A program made the translations under genes and the position numbers. The notes under the pieces were generated by a model that did not search any database, was not told where the DNA came from, and saw nothing but the letters and a program-made list of their open reading frames with translations. Below are positions 1-12,213 of a stretch of 64,000 nt of DNA, piece after piece. Positions within the stretch are counted from its first letter, which is position 1. Every line of letters starts with the position of its first letter. This DNA is from Jaltomata sinuosa. Its lineage: Eukaryota; Streptophyta; Magnoliopsida; Solanales; Solanaceae. The DNA lies in contig QJPP01001558.1 in NCBI GenBank assembly GCA_003996215.1, positions 744,379 to 808,378 of the forward strand. The letters are read 5' to 3'.

Positions 1-14
1 CTGTCTGTTGGCAG

Positions 15-3000
15 GGTCACCTGTTGATGCTAATGCCCATTATTCAACTTCATTGGAGCTTGCTAGATTAACTGGAGACTTCTTTTGGTATGCTGGGGCA
101 ATGGAAGGCAGTGTTTGTGCACTGTTGGTGAGTATGAATATACTCTTAGTAATGCCAAGTGCATCTTATTAGAAATTTAGTTCATTATCCAGGAGAAGTC
201 ATTTCTTGACAATCATCTAATATAAGCTGTACGTTTTAGACCACATTTTGGAGTTGGAAACCATTTTTTTTAGTAGGAGTCGGAAACCATATTTGACACC
301 TACACACACGCGCACACACCATATCAAAAGAATTTTTTTCTTAAATAATGGTAGGAGTTGGAAACCATTTTTTTTAGTAGGAGTCGGAAACCATATTTGA
401 CACCTACACACACGCGCACACACCATGTCAAAAGCATTTTTTTCTTAAATAATGGTAGGAGTTGGAAACTATATTTGACACCTACTCACCCACATATACT
501 TCTTGATTTATTTGATCCACACGTGTTTGTCTACCGACCGGGAATGCCGTTTATCAGCTAAACATCTGCGAGAAAAATCCCCGATTTTCTGTTCTTTCTT
601 GTTCCTTTTTCCTTCTTTTTGGGGTGGGGGGAGGGAATTCTTTTAGAACTTAATGAGTGGGATTTTTCTGGTATGGACTGTAATTTATTAAATCAATGTA
701 TTCCACCAGTTTTGCTTGGTATTTTTAAATTCTGTTATCTGCTTGAGTTTGCATCCACTTAAGAACATGCATCCTTGTTTTTCAAGGGGTTAAAAATGAT
801 AGCTATCATATTTGTCTTGTGCTCAAGTGGGCATTGGATTTGTAAGTCGCTATCAATGATTCCATGTAATCTTTTTAAATTCTGGTTGCTTTTTGTTTTA
901 CTTTTTGTGTTATGGACTCTCTCAATCTTTCATAGTATTACAGTTGCATGTAACGAACACAGTGCCTTTTTAGCTACAGAGATGATTACTGATGATACTG
1001 TCTAAGAAAGGGACATAGAGATTCTTGTATGAATTTGAGAGGACACCGTTAAGAGGGGGACTATTCTGTATATTCAAACCATGTTTTAGACCTAATATCA
1101 AATTTAATTCTACAGTCAATCATGTGTTGTAATTGAAATGACAACAATCAGTTATGTTTATTGATATTGTCGGCTGCATAAAGCTCCTGATAAGTATTGC
1201 AAACATACATCCTTTTGCAACTGAAGGCATTTCAGTGTGTTTATGGATGAATCTAGACCGTATGTGTTTGTTTTATTTTGGATGTTTTGGGTGGTGGAGC
1301 ACATCTTTAAAATGAGACTAGAAAACATGGTTGCTAAGGTCCTGAGGAAGGAAGAGGGAAACCTTGAGGCTAGTTAAAGTATGGGATGCTAAAATTGTTC
1401 CAAGGCTTATGTGCTCTAACCTGTTTTGTGTTTCCCGTTGACAATCTATGGATGCTTCTATTACCTTTGATACGAACTAAAGTGGCAGGCACATAAAACT
1501 TGAATTAGAAGGAATGCTAACTTTTTGTGAAAAATGAGGCAATATTGCGGATGTCAAAACCACGAGATAGTAATACTTATTGAAGGGTTGAGTGCATTGT
1601 ATCTTATGTCGCCATTTTGGCTCTTTCTTCTCAAGAGCTTATTCATTCTTAAAGTCACAAGTTCTTAGTTTTATCTCCTTACTTGAATCTCATGGTTATT
1701 ATTTTGATGATTAGATAGATCAAATGGGTCAGAGGGATCAAGTTCTAGACGATGAGGTCAAATACCGTTACAACAGTGTCATTTTGCATTACAGAAAGTC
1801 ATTTATTCAAGACAATGCTCAAAGGTATATGGCTGTCTTTTAGTCTTTTCTGTAGATGTAGTTACATAAGCACCTTTATCATAACTTTTTAATAATCATT
1901 GGGTATATAACTTGTATTTACCGTCCCTTTCTTTCTGATATGTGCACCAGAGTTTGAGAGGGAAAAACACTATCTTTTTTTGATGAAGTGATATCATTAA
2001 AAAGACATCAAGAAGATGCAGTAGTTACAAGATATGACATTTAAGCTTTCAAAAAATCTGGCTCCTCTACAAAAACTGTCTATGACAGAGTTAGGGAACT
2101 AATGAAGTCTAATATTTGATCTGAACTATTAACTGGGAACAAACTGGACCAGCGATTTAACCCAGGAAGAATAAAAATGGACTTCAAATTACATTTCCAT
2201 CTTAATTTTAGCAGTTGTTACAGGATTCCGTGATAATGGATACATCTTAATCATTATGTTAGGAACCTGCAAGTCCTGTGAGAGTAAAGTAAAAAGACTA
2301 AGTTGCTTATTTTGGTGGTGCAGTTATTCAGAAGTTCTTAATTTACTTTTGTTCATAACATGACTTGGTTCCCAAGCCTTTTTTTTGGCAGTTTAGCAGA
2401 TCACAGATCAATTTTGTCACTTGTTCAGGAAGTTTATGCAGGGCAAGTTCCTGTGAAACCTATCACAAATTTGCATGTTGAAGAACTTTGACAGCTCGGT
2501 AGATGAACTAATAGTTGGAGGCTGACTCCGATAAACTTTCATGACTGAATATGTGAGAAAAACTATGTTGCTGTGGGATAAATTACAAAAATTGTCCATA
2601 GGTTGTGAGGGATTGTCACCTTTCTATATTGAAGAAAAGCTTGAATTGAGAGCCTTCTTGTAAAAAAAACAAACAGTTAGCATGACATTAGACTAGTGAT
2701 ATGGATCTGTATTCTATGCCCGAACTGTTTAACCATTTAAATTGTTCATATACAACAAAGAGCCATTGCTATGCCTTTTCTCCATATGGCTCAGTCGTGG
2801 ACTGTTGACTGAGATCATCCTCATGTTAGTAGGGGTTCAAAATGGATTTATTCTTCATATCCTCTTTGTGGTATAAACTAGATGATTTCCCTTTTCAACT
2901 AGCGGCATATATATTGCTTAATCAAAATCTCTGATTATTTTCTAATTCAGCATATATAATTGTTAATATTGTTTTTGGTGCAGAGTTTCTCCTCTAAGTT

Positions 3001-6000
3001 TCGAGCTTGAGGCTACTCTCAAATTAGCACGATACCTCTGCAGGTACTCTTGGTAAAGATCAAATATAATTCCGGAATGATCTTTTTTGATACCGGTTTA
3101 GTTATGTTCTTTTCCTGATAAAAACCAGTTTAATAATGACATGTAGCTGCTCTGTTAACTTGCTGTGTTCTCTCTGTTCTTGCCTTTCTGATGTACTTAT
3201 TTGTTAACTAAGATCCTTTTTGGAAAGATATGTGAGTTGAAGTTTAACTTCTGAACGGTGCCCGATTTGTAAATTATGAATTAAATTGTGAGATATAACA
3301 CAAACTTGAAATTTCCATACAAAAAGAACATGTTCATGTTCGAACAATCATAAGTAGCTCTTTTCGAGTATTAGTACTTGTCATAGAAAATGTAAAAATG
3401 GTTAGATATCAGTCAACTTGACTCAGGCCAAAATGCTGCAACTGGGGTCACTTGCTAGCTCTAATGCAATTCTTATCATTAGTTCACCTGGACTTTGCAC
3501 TGTATATATTTGTTCATGAGCTGAATAATTTGGTGAGATTTAATCAAACATAGAGGTATGATGCTGTGCTTATGATCTATGATCTACTGGCTACAGACTA
3601 TGACCACACCCCTCCAAAAACTAGGTGTAGTGGCGTGAAGAGGAGAAGGTTGATGGAAAGTGAAAAAGAAGTAAACTAACAAATTTCCACATTTAGCAAA
3701 CTGTATATTTAGTTTTTGATGAAGCAAACAGTCTATTTAGTTTCCCTCGAACATGCTTCTGTTTGTGGTTAATCTAGGCTACTCATTACGTTTAGGCTAC
3801 ACAAATATGTTCCTCAACAGTTACGGATTTATACTTTTTGTAGAAAATGAGAAACAATGTAACTGATGATGTATCTGAATTCAAATCAAACTGTCTTTAT
3901 TGAAAAAGTTCAAATCAATGGTAAAAACGAAAACAGAAAATAAATTTTAGTGCCTAAATCTGCAACATACAAGCAGCTTCATCTCCTCAATAATGCCTTC
4001 AGTATATCTTTTGCTCATCTGCTGTAGTTCATCCAAGAGAAGCCCATAATACCACGCTCTTTCAAAATATGGATCTTGTTTCCAGATCACTTCAAACTTT
4101 TTGGAGAAATCTGGAAGATCGTGGTGTAATATTTTACTTAGATGAAGGGCTAATTTTGTCATCTAGATCTTCTTGAGCAGTTTTTGAATTTTACCTTCCT
4201 TGTTCTTTTTTCTTATTGGTTTGGCAGAAAGGAGCTGGCCAAGGAAGTGGTTGATTTGTTGACTGCGGCTGCTGATGGAGCAAAATCTTTGATTGATGCT
4301 AGTGACAGATTGATATTATACATTGAAATAGCTCGCCTCTTTGGGACTCTTGGTTATCACCGAAAGGCTGCTTTTTTCTCAAGGCAGGTGGCTCAGCTAT
4401 ACTTGCAACAAGAGAATCGATTGGCTGCCATCAGTTCAATGCAAGTACTGGCAATGACCACACAAGCTTATCGTGTTCAAAGTAGAGCCTCTACTGACCA
4501 TGCTCTTTATCAGGTGACTCAAAAATCCATATTGTTCTTCATGATGCAAGCAAACAAATTACATGGCTTCTCTTTGAGTTGCATCCTACAGCCTTGCTTC
4601 TTCGGGTTCTACGGGGGAAGGACACAAATATGTTGTACTGGCCTTTAAAGAAGCAAAAATATTTCTACTGTATGGATTGGAAACTTATTTTGTTCACATA
4701 CTTCATCAGATATAATTGGTCGTACAAAGTCTTCATAACTTTTCCAATAAACTATCTCCTCAGGCTTATGAAGCATGCATTTCAAATAATGAATACTTTC
4801 TTTAGGCGTGACAATTGAAGACTGAATATAGATCTGTCACCACCTGCAGTTACATAATAATTTTGGCGAAGGACTGAGAAAACAACTGATTTATTTTATT
4901 CATCAGTAGGAGGTTTCCTGTCGAATACAAAGAAAAAGCAAAGGGAAGTCGTTGAATATATGGCAAAAAGGATACCATGTTTTAATTTACTAGCATTGTG
5001 CTATGTTTCGCCAAAGTATATGGGTAATGAGAAACTGAACATTCACAGAAATTCTCGCAAGATTATTTATCAACTGGTTTTGGTTTAATAGTGTTGCTGA
5101 CATGATCCTTCAGAGAAAATGTAAGGTCACAACTATCTACTTGATGGATTAATATTTCCTCAAAAATTTGAAATTTGAAATGCCCAAACATTCAGGATAG
5201 AGAGTGTATAATTTTGTATTTACAAGGAGGGGCACTTAAGTTCTGTCTACTGGATTTGGTGTACCTCATATGGCGTGTAGCATGACTTGGATCCAAAACA
5301 CAACGGAAAGTTCATACTGTCATAAAATTTTCTAGAAAATGCATATCAAGATAGGAAGAGGCAGTTTCCAAAGGAATTCATGTGGCTTGCTGTGGGTATC
5401 TGCAGTTCAGTGCTTCAATTTTGGAGCAATTAGCCAATAGATTGAACTGTCATTATCGGTCATGGTATGATATATAGTGAAAGCTAGAGTCTGTATGAAG
5501 ATTCATCTTGGCTGTCAGTCATATACGTCGGATCGATGGCTTTTTTAGCACATCTTCTCTCTGCACATTTTAGATTATTTTGGAGTCAAATACATGCCAA
5601 GTGAATGTGTCATGAGGCATTTTTATCATGGTTTCTTTTAACTCACCCTGGTGTCAATTAAAGAGTTAACATTTGTTTTCTATCTCTCTTCATTATTTAT
5701 GAAGGAAAGTGGACAAAATCATGCTGATGGTGGCAAAGCGCATCACAATTGGATAGTATCACTATTTGAATCTCAATGGAGTAGCATTCAAATGGTTGTG
5801 CTAAGGGAAATACTTCTATCAGCTGTTCGTGGTGGAGATCCTCTTACTGCATGGAGTGCAGCAGCACGTCTTCTTAGGTCCTATTATCCTCTTATTACAC
5901 CTGCTGGGCAAAATGGTCTTGCTAGTGCACTTTCAAACGCGTCAGAGAGACTTCCCTCAGGAACTCGCTGTGCTGATCCTGCATTGCCTTTTATAAGGTA

Positions 6001-9000
6001 TTGCTTGTGAAATATAGTAAAGCTTCTGATGTGATGGAGATTCTAAGTTTGCTATAATAGAGTAGTCTATCTCTTCATAATTACAGCAAATATTTCAGCT
6101 CATCTATTTTTTCATCTTGTCTCAAATCTGGTAAATTTTCTTCCCCTCATTTATAGAGGTTCCTACAGGAGCTGGTATCTTATTCTTTGACACCCCATTT
6201 GCCAGTTGTTACATTGAACTGTGTGGTTCCAAATACCCAAGCTTCAAAGTAGGAAATAGAGTGTTTTGTACACGGAAACCATGTAAATCACCTAGTTTTG
6301 CACTTTGTATTTTGTAGATGTTAGATGGCACATTGTAAAAGCTTATTCTCTATTTATTTCACTGAGACTAGAAGGTTGTGGTGATATTGCCATTCTCGGG
6401 GACAGGTTATCCTATGCCAGGTGGGGAAACTTGGGGTCCTTGTACAATATGTCATTGGTGGTGTCTAATCTTCACAACATTCTGCTTTTACCTGTGTTTG
6501 ATGTAATATGACGCTGCAAAAGAAGAAGTTTATCTGATATCGTTTTCTTTTAAGTCATATCACTAACTTGTCAAAGAAGGTTTTTTAATTTATTTGTTTA
6601 TTTGGTGTCAAGAAAATGTTCCTTTTTGTATAGATAGCTGGGTTGATTTTTGTGTATGATTAATGCTATACCATCTGTAAAGATGATACCATTTCAGTGT
6701 GACATGAAATAAAATGATTTGAATTGTCAAAAGAAATTATTTCACTGGCTTGTGTATGTGCTAGACCATTAGCAGTTGATGAAAGATTTAAGCCTAATTC
6801 CTCAACATATATGCTCCCAGGTTGCATTCTTTTCCACTTCATTCCTCCCAACAGGACATAGTAAAACGTAATCATGGGAGAGATGATTGGTGGGCTGGGT
6901 CTGCTCCTTCAGGACCTTTTATTTATACACCTTTCAGCAAAGGGGAGCCAAGTCAAAGCAGTAAGCAGGAGCTGATTTGGGTTGTAGGTGAAGCAGTACA
7001 AGTGTTCGTTGAGTTGGCAAATCCTTGTGGTTTTGATTTGAAGGTGGATAGTATATATCTATCTGTTAATTCTGGGAATTTTGATGCTTTTCCCATCAGT
7101 GTTAGTCTGCCTCCTAATTCCTCCAAAGTGATTGCATTATCTGGAATTCCTACTGAAGTAGGTCCATTAAAAATTCCAGGATGCATTGTTCATTGTTTTG
7201 GTGTTATCACTGAACATTATTTTAAAGAGGTGGATAATCTTCTAGTGGGAGCAGCTCAAGGACTTGTGCTGTCTGACCCTTTCCGCTGTTGTGGGTCACC
7301 AAAGTTGAAAAATGTTACGGTTCCAAATATTTCAGTGGTTCCCCCGTTGCCATTGCTTATATCACGTGTTGTGGGTAGTGATGGTGCTATAATTTTATAT
7401 GAAGGGGAGATCCGTGAAGTACAGATAAGTGTGGCCAATGCAGGCACAGTTCCAATAAAGCAAGCCCACATCTCATTATCTGGGAAAAATCAAGACTCAA
7501 TCCAGTCAATTATTTATGAAACCTTGAAGTCTTCCCTTCCTTTGAAGCCCGGTGCTGAAGTGAGAATACCTGTCACTTTAAAGGCTTGGCAGCTCGGATT
7601 GTTGGATCTGGATGCTGCTCCTAATAAGAACATATCTGGAAGCACTGGGAGGCAAGTCAAGGATGGATGCAGTCCTGTGCTGCTGATCCACTATGCAGGT
7701 AAGCATTCAACTTCTGATTGTTGCAGGTTATGTGATAGACTAGGAAAATGAAGCCCTTTGAACTTGGGATGCTGCATCCTGGTTTTACGATTTGAACACA
7801 TGTCAGTGCAAGCGTGCAACAAGCGGGGGAAGTCCCTGCACTCTCTGGGAGCCCCTCTTTTTTTGTGTTGCATTTCCAACAATTATGAGTGGTCCTGTTT
7901 TTTCTTTGTTTGCATATGAGTCAGCATGTACACAATGCATGTGAATTTGGATATGGATGTTAATATCACTGTTCTTTTTTATTTTCTTGCATAGCCACTT
8001 GTTTTTGCAATCTGAAAGGGTCAGGCTGGTGGTGAGCTTCTGCACCAACATGAGATGAATCATATTTGTTTAGGATGCAATTCGGAGAGATTAAATGTCA
8101 GGGACCAAATCAAATATTGGCCATGAAATTGAGAACAAAGATAGAAATTACGTTATGGTTATACATGGAATATTTCCGCACAATACTAGGAGACAACATA
8201 AAATGATGGAGGTGTGGGATGTCAATTAGTTGGTGGCTATCAGTGACATGATTGCGTGCAGAAGAGTTTTAGTAAGAGGGCAATGTGCAGCGTGGGATGA
8301 GATTTTATTTTTTTCACTTTTCGTTTTGTTTCTGAAATGTATTAGCCTCATGCTTTAGTCAAACATTTGAGGTTCATGATTTAGACTGTTGTTTACCTGC
8401 CAATGTTTTGTTATGATTTATTACTTTTTGAATTCTCTAATTGGTTATTGTAAACAGCCTCTCTACCTCATAGGTAGGGGTAAGGCTGCGTACACACCAC
8501 CCTCCCTAGTTCCCACTTGTGGGATTTCACTGGGTATGCTGTTGTTGTTGTTGTTTGGATTCTCTAATTGATATTTAGTTGGATTTCATGTACATCTAAT
8601 TGTATTGCCTAATGAGCTGCTACCCTTGTTGTCCATTAACTCATTCTGGGTATTTAGATTCTCTAACTGGTATTTGGGGTTGGGTTGCATAAAATATCTT
8701 CTATATTGAGTGATCTACTTCTCTTATCAGGTCCACTTGCTTATGCTGGAGATGCATCAACAAATGGATCTATTCCTCCTGGTAGACGCTTGGTCGTTCC
8801 CCTTAACATATGTGTTTCACAGGGGTTATCTCTTATGAAGGCTCGTTTGTTATCAATGGAGATCCCTGCTCACGTTGGTGAGAATCATTCAAAAGTTCAA
8901 GTAGAAACCAGCTCTGCCGAAGGATCCCCTCGTACTGATAGGTTCATGAAAATTGATCCCTACAGAGGAAGTTGGGGCCTGCGTTTCCTTGAGCTTGAGT

Positions 9001-10571
9001 TATCCAATCCGACTGATGTTGTCTTTGAGATTGGTGTTTCTGTCAATATGGAGGATTCTAACAATGAGGAGAATCCTGAGTATGATTATCCTAAAACTAG
9101 GATTGACAGAGATTACACTGCCAGGGTGCTAATACCATTAGAACATTTTAAGTTACCTGTTCTTGATGGTACTTTCCTTGTTAAGGAGTCCCAAATGAAT
9201 GGGACCGCTAGTAGAAGATCGAGCTTCTCAGAGAAAAGTAGCAAAGCAGAACTTAATGCTTCCATCAAAAATTTAATTTCTAAAATCAAAGTCAAGTGGC
9301 AATCTGGCCGAAACAATTCGGGAGAACTAAATATAAAAGACGCAATACAGGCTGCACTTCAATCATCCGTGATGGATGTATTACTACCTGATCCATTGAC
9401 CTTTGGGTTTAGGTGTGGCAGTAATACTTCACAAGATTTTGCTGAACTTAATTTGGATGAAGAATCTGATATTCAGGGTGCACGTAAAGGTTCAGTAAGA
9501 GCTCATGACACGACACCAGTAGAAGTGCTGGTACGCAATAATACCAAAGAAATGATTAAAGTCAGTCTTAGCATCACATGCAGAGATATAGCTGGGGAGA
9601 ACTGCGTCGAGGGTGATAAAGCGACAGTGCTATGGGCAGGTGCTATTCTTAAACATTACTCGCCTCCATTTCCATTGTTCTTTTTTAAGTTGAAATACCA
9701 CTGTAATTTTGTATCTGCATGTGTATCATTTCAACATTTGTCGAGTACTTGGTTGAGATTTTATTGCAAATATGGTGCTATTTCAGTAACTTCCATAATT
9801 ATTTTGGATTAGTCCCATCAATGAGGAAAGGTTTCATTATCTGCCTTGTTTTTTCCGCTGATGAAGGCTTCCTTCAGTGTACAAAATTAAGGGTATGTTC
9901 ACTATGGAGGAGAAAATGTTTTTCAATTTTCCCATGTTTAGTTGGTTAAAATTAATGGAAAATATTTTCTCTAGGAAAACAAGTTCCTTAAAAATGAGGA
10001 AAATGATATCCCTAATGGAAGTAGGGAAAACAAATTCTATAAGTGACATTCTAGATTGATTGTGTCTTTCCTACCCTCCAACACACCTCAGCTTCACCGC
10101 CACCCCCAACTCCCATAGTATTTGTCTAGATTATGTACAAATGTTTTTAGAATAATATTTTTTACTTACGTGTACCGAACACAAGAAAATAAGTAATAAC
10201 CCACTTGTTTTCCTAGAAAATATTTTCAATAGAAAATACTTTCCTTTGTACCAAACACACCGTAATAGAGCAACTATACTCATGATGTGTAATTGAAGAC
10301 CTATCTTACACTTGATCTGATGTATATTGACCTCTCTTGGTCTTTTTTAGGCGTTCTGAATGGTGTCACCATGGAGGTACCTCCACTGAAGGAATATAGA
10401 CATTCGTTCTCTTTGTATTTCCTGGTTCCAGGTGAGTACACACTATTAGCTGCTGCTGTGATTGATGATGCTAATGAAATGCTCCGAGCCAGAGCAAGAG
10501 CTAATTCATGTGATGAGTCCATATTTTGTCGTGGGCCACCTTTCCATATCCGAGTGAATGGGACTATGTAA
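15..10571 (+). CDS. TRS120: TRAPPII complex subunit TRS120, 3' eight exons (5' end outside window)
   Basis: TRS120 is a TRAPPII-specific subunit. TRAPPII acts at the trans-Golgi/early endosome as a tether and Rab-GTPase activator and is needed for cell-plate assembly in plants. I place exons at 15-127, 1715-1824, 2984-3043, 4228-4513, 5705-5997, 6821-7698, 8731-9639 and 10351-10571. All junctions are GT-AG and the phases agree throughout, giving about 956 codons of a family usually near 1,190 residues, ending in TAA at 10569-10571. Recognisable blocks include YSTSLELARLTGDFFWYAG (first exon), SSIQMVVLREILLSAVRGGD (fifth), KQELIWVVGEAVQVFVELAN (sixth) and KNLISKIKVKWQSGRNNSGE (seventh), which match the Arabidopsis TRS120 I recall. 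Introns are long (0.8-1.6 kb) and carry repeats: a 104-bp tandem repeat (first), a TS-like SINE (sixth) and a hAT-type MITE (seventh). No internal stop or frameshift is seen. The start codon and N-terminal portion lie upstream. The gene converges on flotillin. Confidence 0.95.
250..483. repeat. 104-bp tandem repeat in a TRS120 intron
   Basis: Two nearly identical 104-bp units start at 250 and 354, and a third, shortened unit starts at 458. Each full unit contains two GGAAACCAT segments, a short CACACACGCGCACACACC stretch and a T-rich run. The third copy lacks the middle of the unit. It lies 120 bp downstream of a splice donor. Confidence 0.9.
3870..4165 (-). pseudogene. Possible antisense gene 3'-end fragment inside a TRS120 intron
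   Basis: Immediately upstream of the TRS120 exon at 4228, the minus strand is open for 71 codons (4162-3947) with protein-like composition, for example the stretch YFERAWYYGLLLDELQQMSK. It ends in a TAA. Beyond it comes an AT-rich tail with an AATAAAG motif near 3900, resembling a normal 3' UTR. I do not recognise the family. It could be a captured or retroposed piece of another gene, the end of a short antisense gene, or chance. No upstream exon is visible on the minus strand, because that side is occupied by the TRS120 exon. Confidence 0.25.
8453..8556 (+). repeat. TS-like SINE, 3' part, in a TRS120 intron
   Basis: The stretch has the hallmark 3' half of the solanaceous TS SINE: CCTCTCTACCTCATAGGTAG, then a GCGTACACACCACCCTCC segment, CCACTTGTGGGATTTCACTG, and a GTTGTTGTTGTTG tail. 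The tRNA-related head is missing. It is in the sense orientation relative to TRS120 and ends 175 bp before the next acceptor. Confidence 0.8.
9891..10262. mobile_element. hAT-type MITE in the last TRS120 intron
   Basis: Terminal inverted repeats GGGTATGTTCACTATGGAGG and (reverse complement of the right end) GGTGTGTTTGGTACAAAGG bound a 370-bp AT-rich sequence with internal inverted GGAAAATATTTTC motifs. This is typical of small non-autonomous hAT elements. It contains no coding capacity. Confidence 0.65.
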
Positions 10572-12213
10572 TGTCCTTGTTGAAGTGTCCATAGTTACTA
10601 AACCAGGTGAAATTTGCTTGAGCCGTAACTACTTGTAGAGTATCCCTTGTTTCTTGCACTCGACATTTCTTGTCATTCCTCTTTATAAAGAGTTTCATTG
10701 TGCTTAGGAGAAAACTGCATCACTCAGTTTCCAATTGATATACAATAGGATTCTACAGTGATTGTAAATCTGTACCGGAACAATGGAAGAAGAGCTGGAC
10801 ATTTTTCCCTGCAGTTGACAGCTTTATGATTTTGTTGCCTATGAGTTGCTTTGGCCTTAAAAGTGGATGCTTCTACGATGAATTGTGAACTAGTTGTATA
10901 TTTTGTTCTTTTGGAGTAGAGTACTAATGTGTCTATCTGGTACCATGCCATTTTTTATCCCACGGTATCTACTGATTGTTTGCTCTCTATGCTGCCATAC
11001 TTTTTTTGGCCTAATCAAGTCTTGAAAAGAGAAATGAGCAGAAGATGCTTTTTTCTTCTTCTATTTTTGTTTCTGCTATTAACCTTTCCATATTGGCTGC
11101 TTCTTGCATAGGACATCAAATATGTTTCAGCGTGAACTTCCGATTTCAGGCTGCTCTTAGACCAGGAAGATTGCTTATGACATCAATCAGCTAGGTCCGT
11201 CGTATGTCGAATAGTTTTTGATTTTTTATAATTCGTTAATGGCATTATCCTTTTTCTTCATACTACCTATTGCACTTATTTCTCCATCTACTTAAACTTT
11301 CTTTTGTTTTATGGTTTTGTCTAGAATTGCATACATACCGTCTTTTCTATTGCAGCACACATTTCCTTTTTCATTTTTAAATCTGTGAGGAGGGGGTCTA
11401 ATTCGAATCTTTGTTCCTTCAAATCGAATTATGAGTGGTTGTAATCAGGCCGGTGAGGGGTGAAGTTTACATTTTTTTTGGGCATCTTGAGTTCTTTTAT
11501 TTATTTTCTGATCTTTTTTTAAAAAAGAAATTATAGACGACAGAATTCTTTGTACTTCATCTCTAGGAAGTGAAATGGTTTGCCAGGTCTCTTTTAATGT
11601 TCCTCTTGTCTTTCTCATTTGATTCAAGGTTCACCATGCTGGTGCTCTCAGTTCAAGTTCTCAGATATAGGTATTCATTTGTTGTTGCTGAGCTTAACTA
11701 GTAAATAATTTGATCAAAAGAGCTGATTAAGTGGGTGTTTGGATTGACTTTTTTAAAGTAGCTTATAAGCTAAAAGCTAAAAGTCATAAGTTGGAGATAT
11801 TCGACTTTTGGCTTTTAGCTTATTTTGGTACTTTTTAAGCTTAAAAGTATGTGCTTAAAAGCACTTTTTGTTTTTCCCAAACACTTCAAAAAGTAAAAAA
11901 AGAGCTTAAAAGCTAAAAGCACTTAAAATAAGTCTATCCAAACACCTCTTAATATACTCAATTTCAAAATCCCGACATGTAAGAAAGAGACGTAAACAAA
12001 CAACAGCCGTTGAACTTTATTAAGTTCAACAATTGAATCAAAATCTTGACCTACTGCTTAGACGTGGATGCGCGTCCTCATTGACTGAGCAAGCCTGAAT
12101 TAACATGCACTAGCACTAATCAAGTGGACCTTATTCCTGGGTGTTCTTATATGAACAAAATAACAAACGCATGACATTCTGGTAATTGCATTATTTCTCG
12201 AGGAGGACAAGAA
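10572..12213. other. Convergent intergenic region between TRS120 and flotillin
   Basis: This covers the 3' UTRs of both convergent genes. I see no further open frame with protein-like composition. It contains one palindromic MITE (11733-11948). I could not place either cleavage site with confidence. Confidence 0.6.
11733..11948. mobile_element. hAT-type palindromic MITE
   Basis: Ends GGGTGTTTGGATTGACTT and, reverse complemented, GAGGTGTTTGGATAGACTT flank an internal sequence of repeated and inverted AGCTTATAAGC, AAAAGCTAAAAG and GCTTTTAGCTT motifs. The element is about 216 bp, non-coding and self-complementary. Confidence 0.8.

Noticed and set aside
250..483. CRISPR-like array from regular 104-bp repeats
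   Set aside because: There are only two and a half units, the whole unit is repeated without unique spacers, and the setting is a plant intron.
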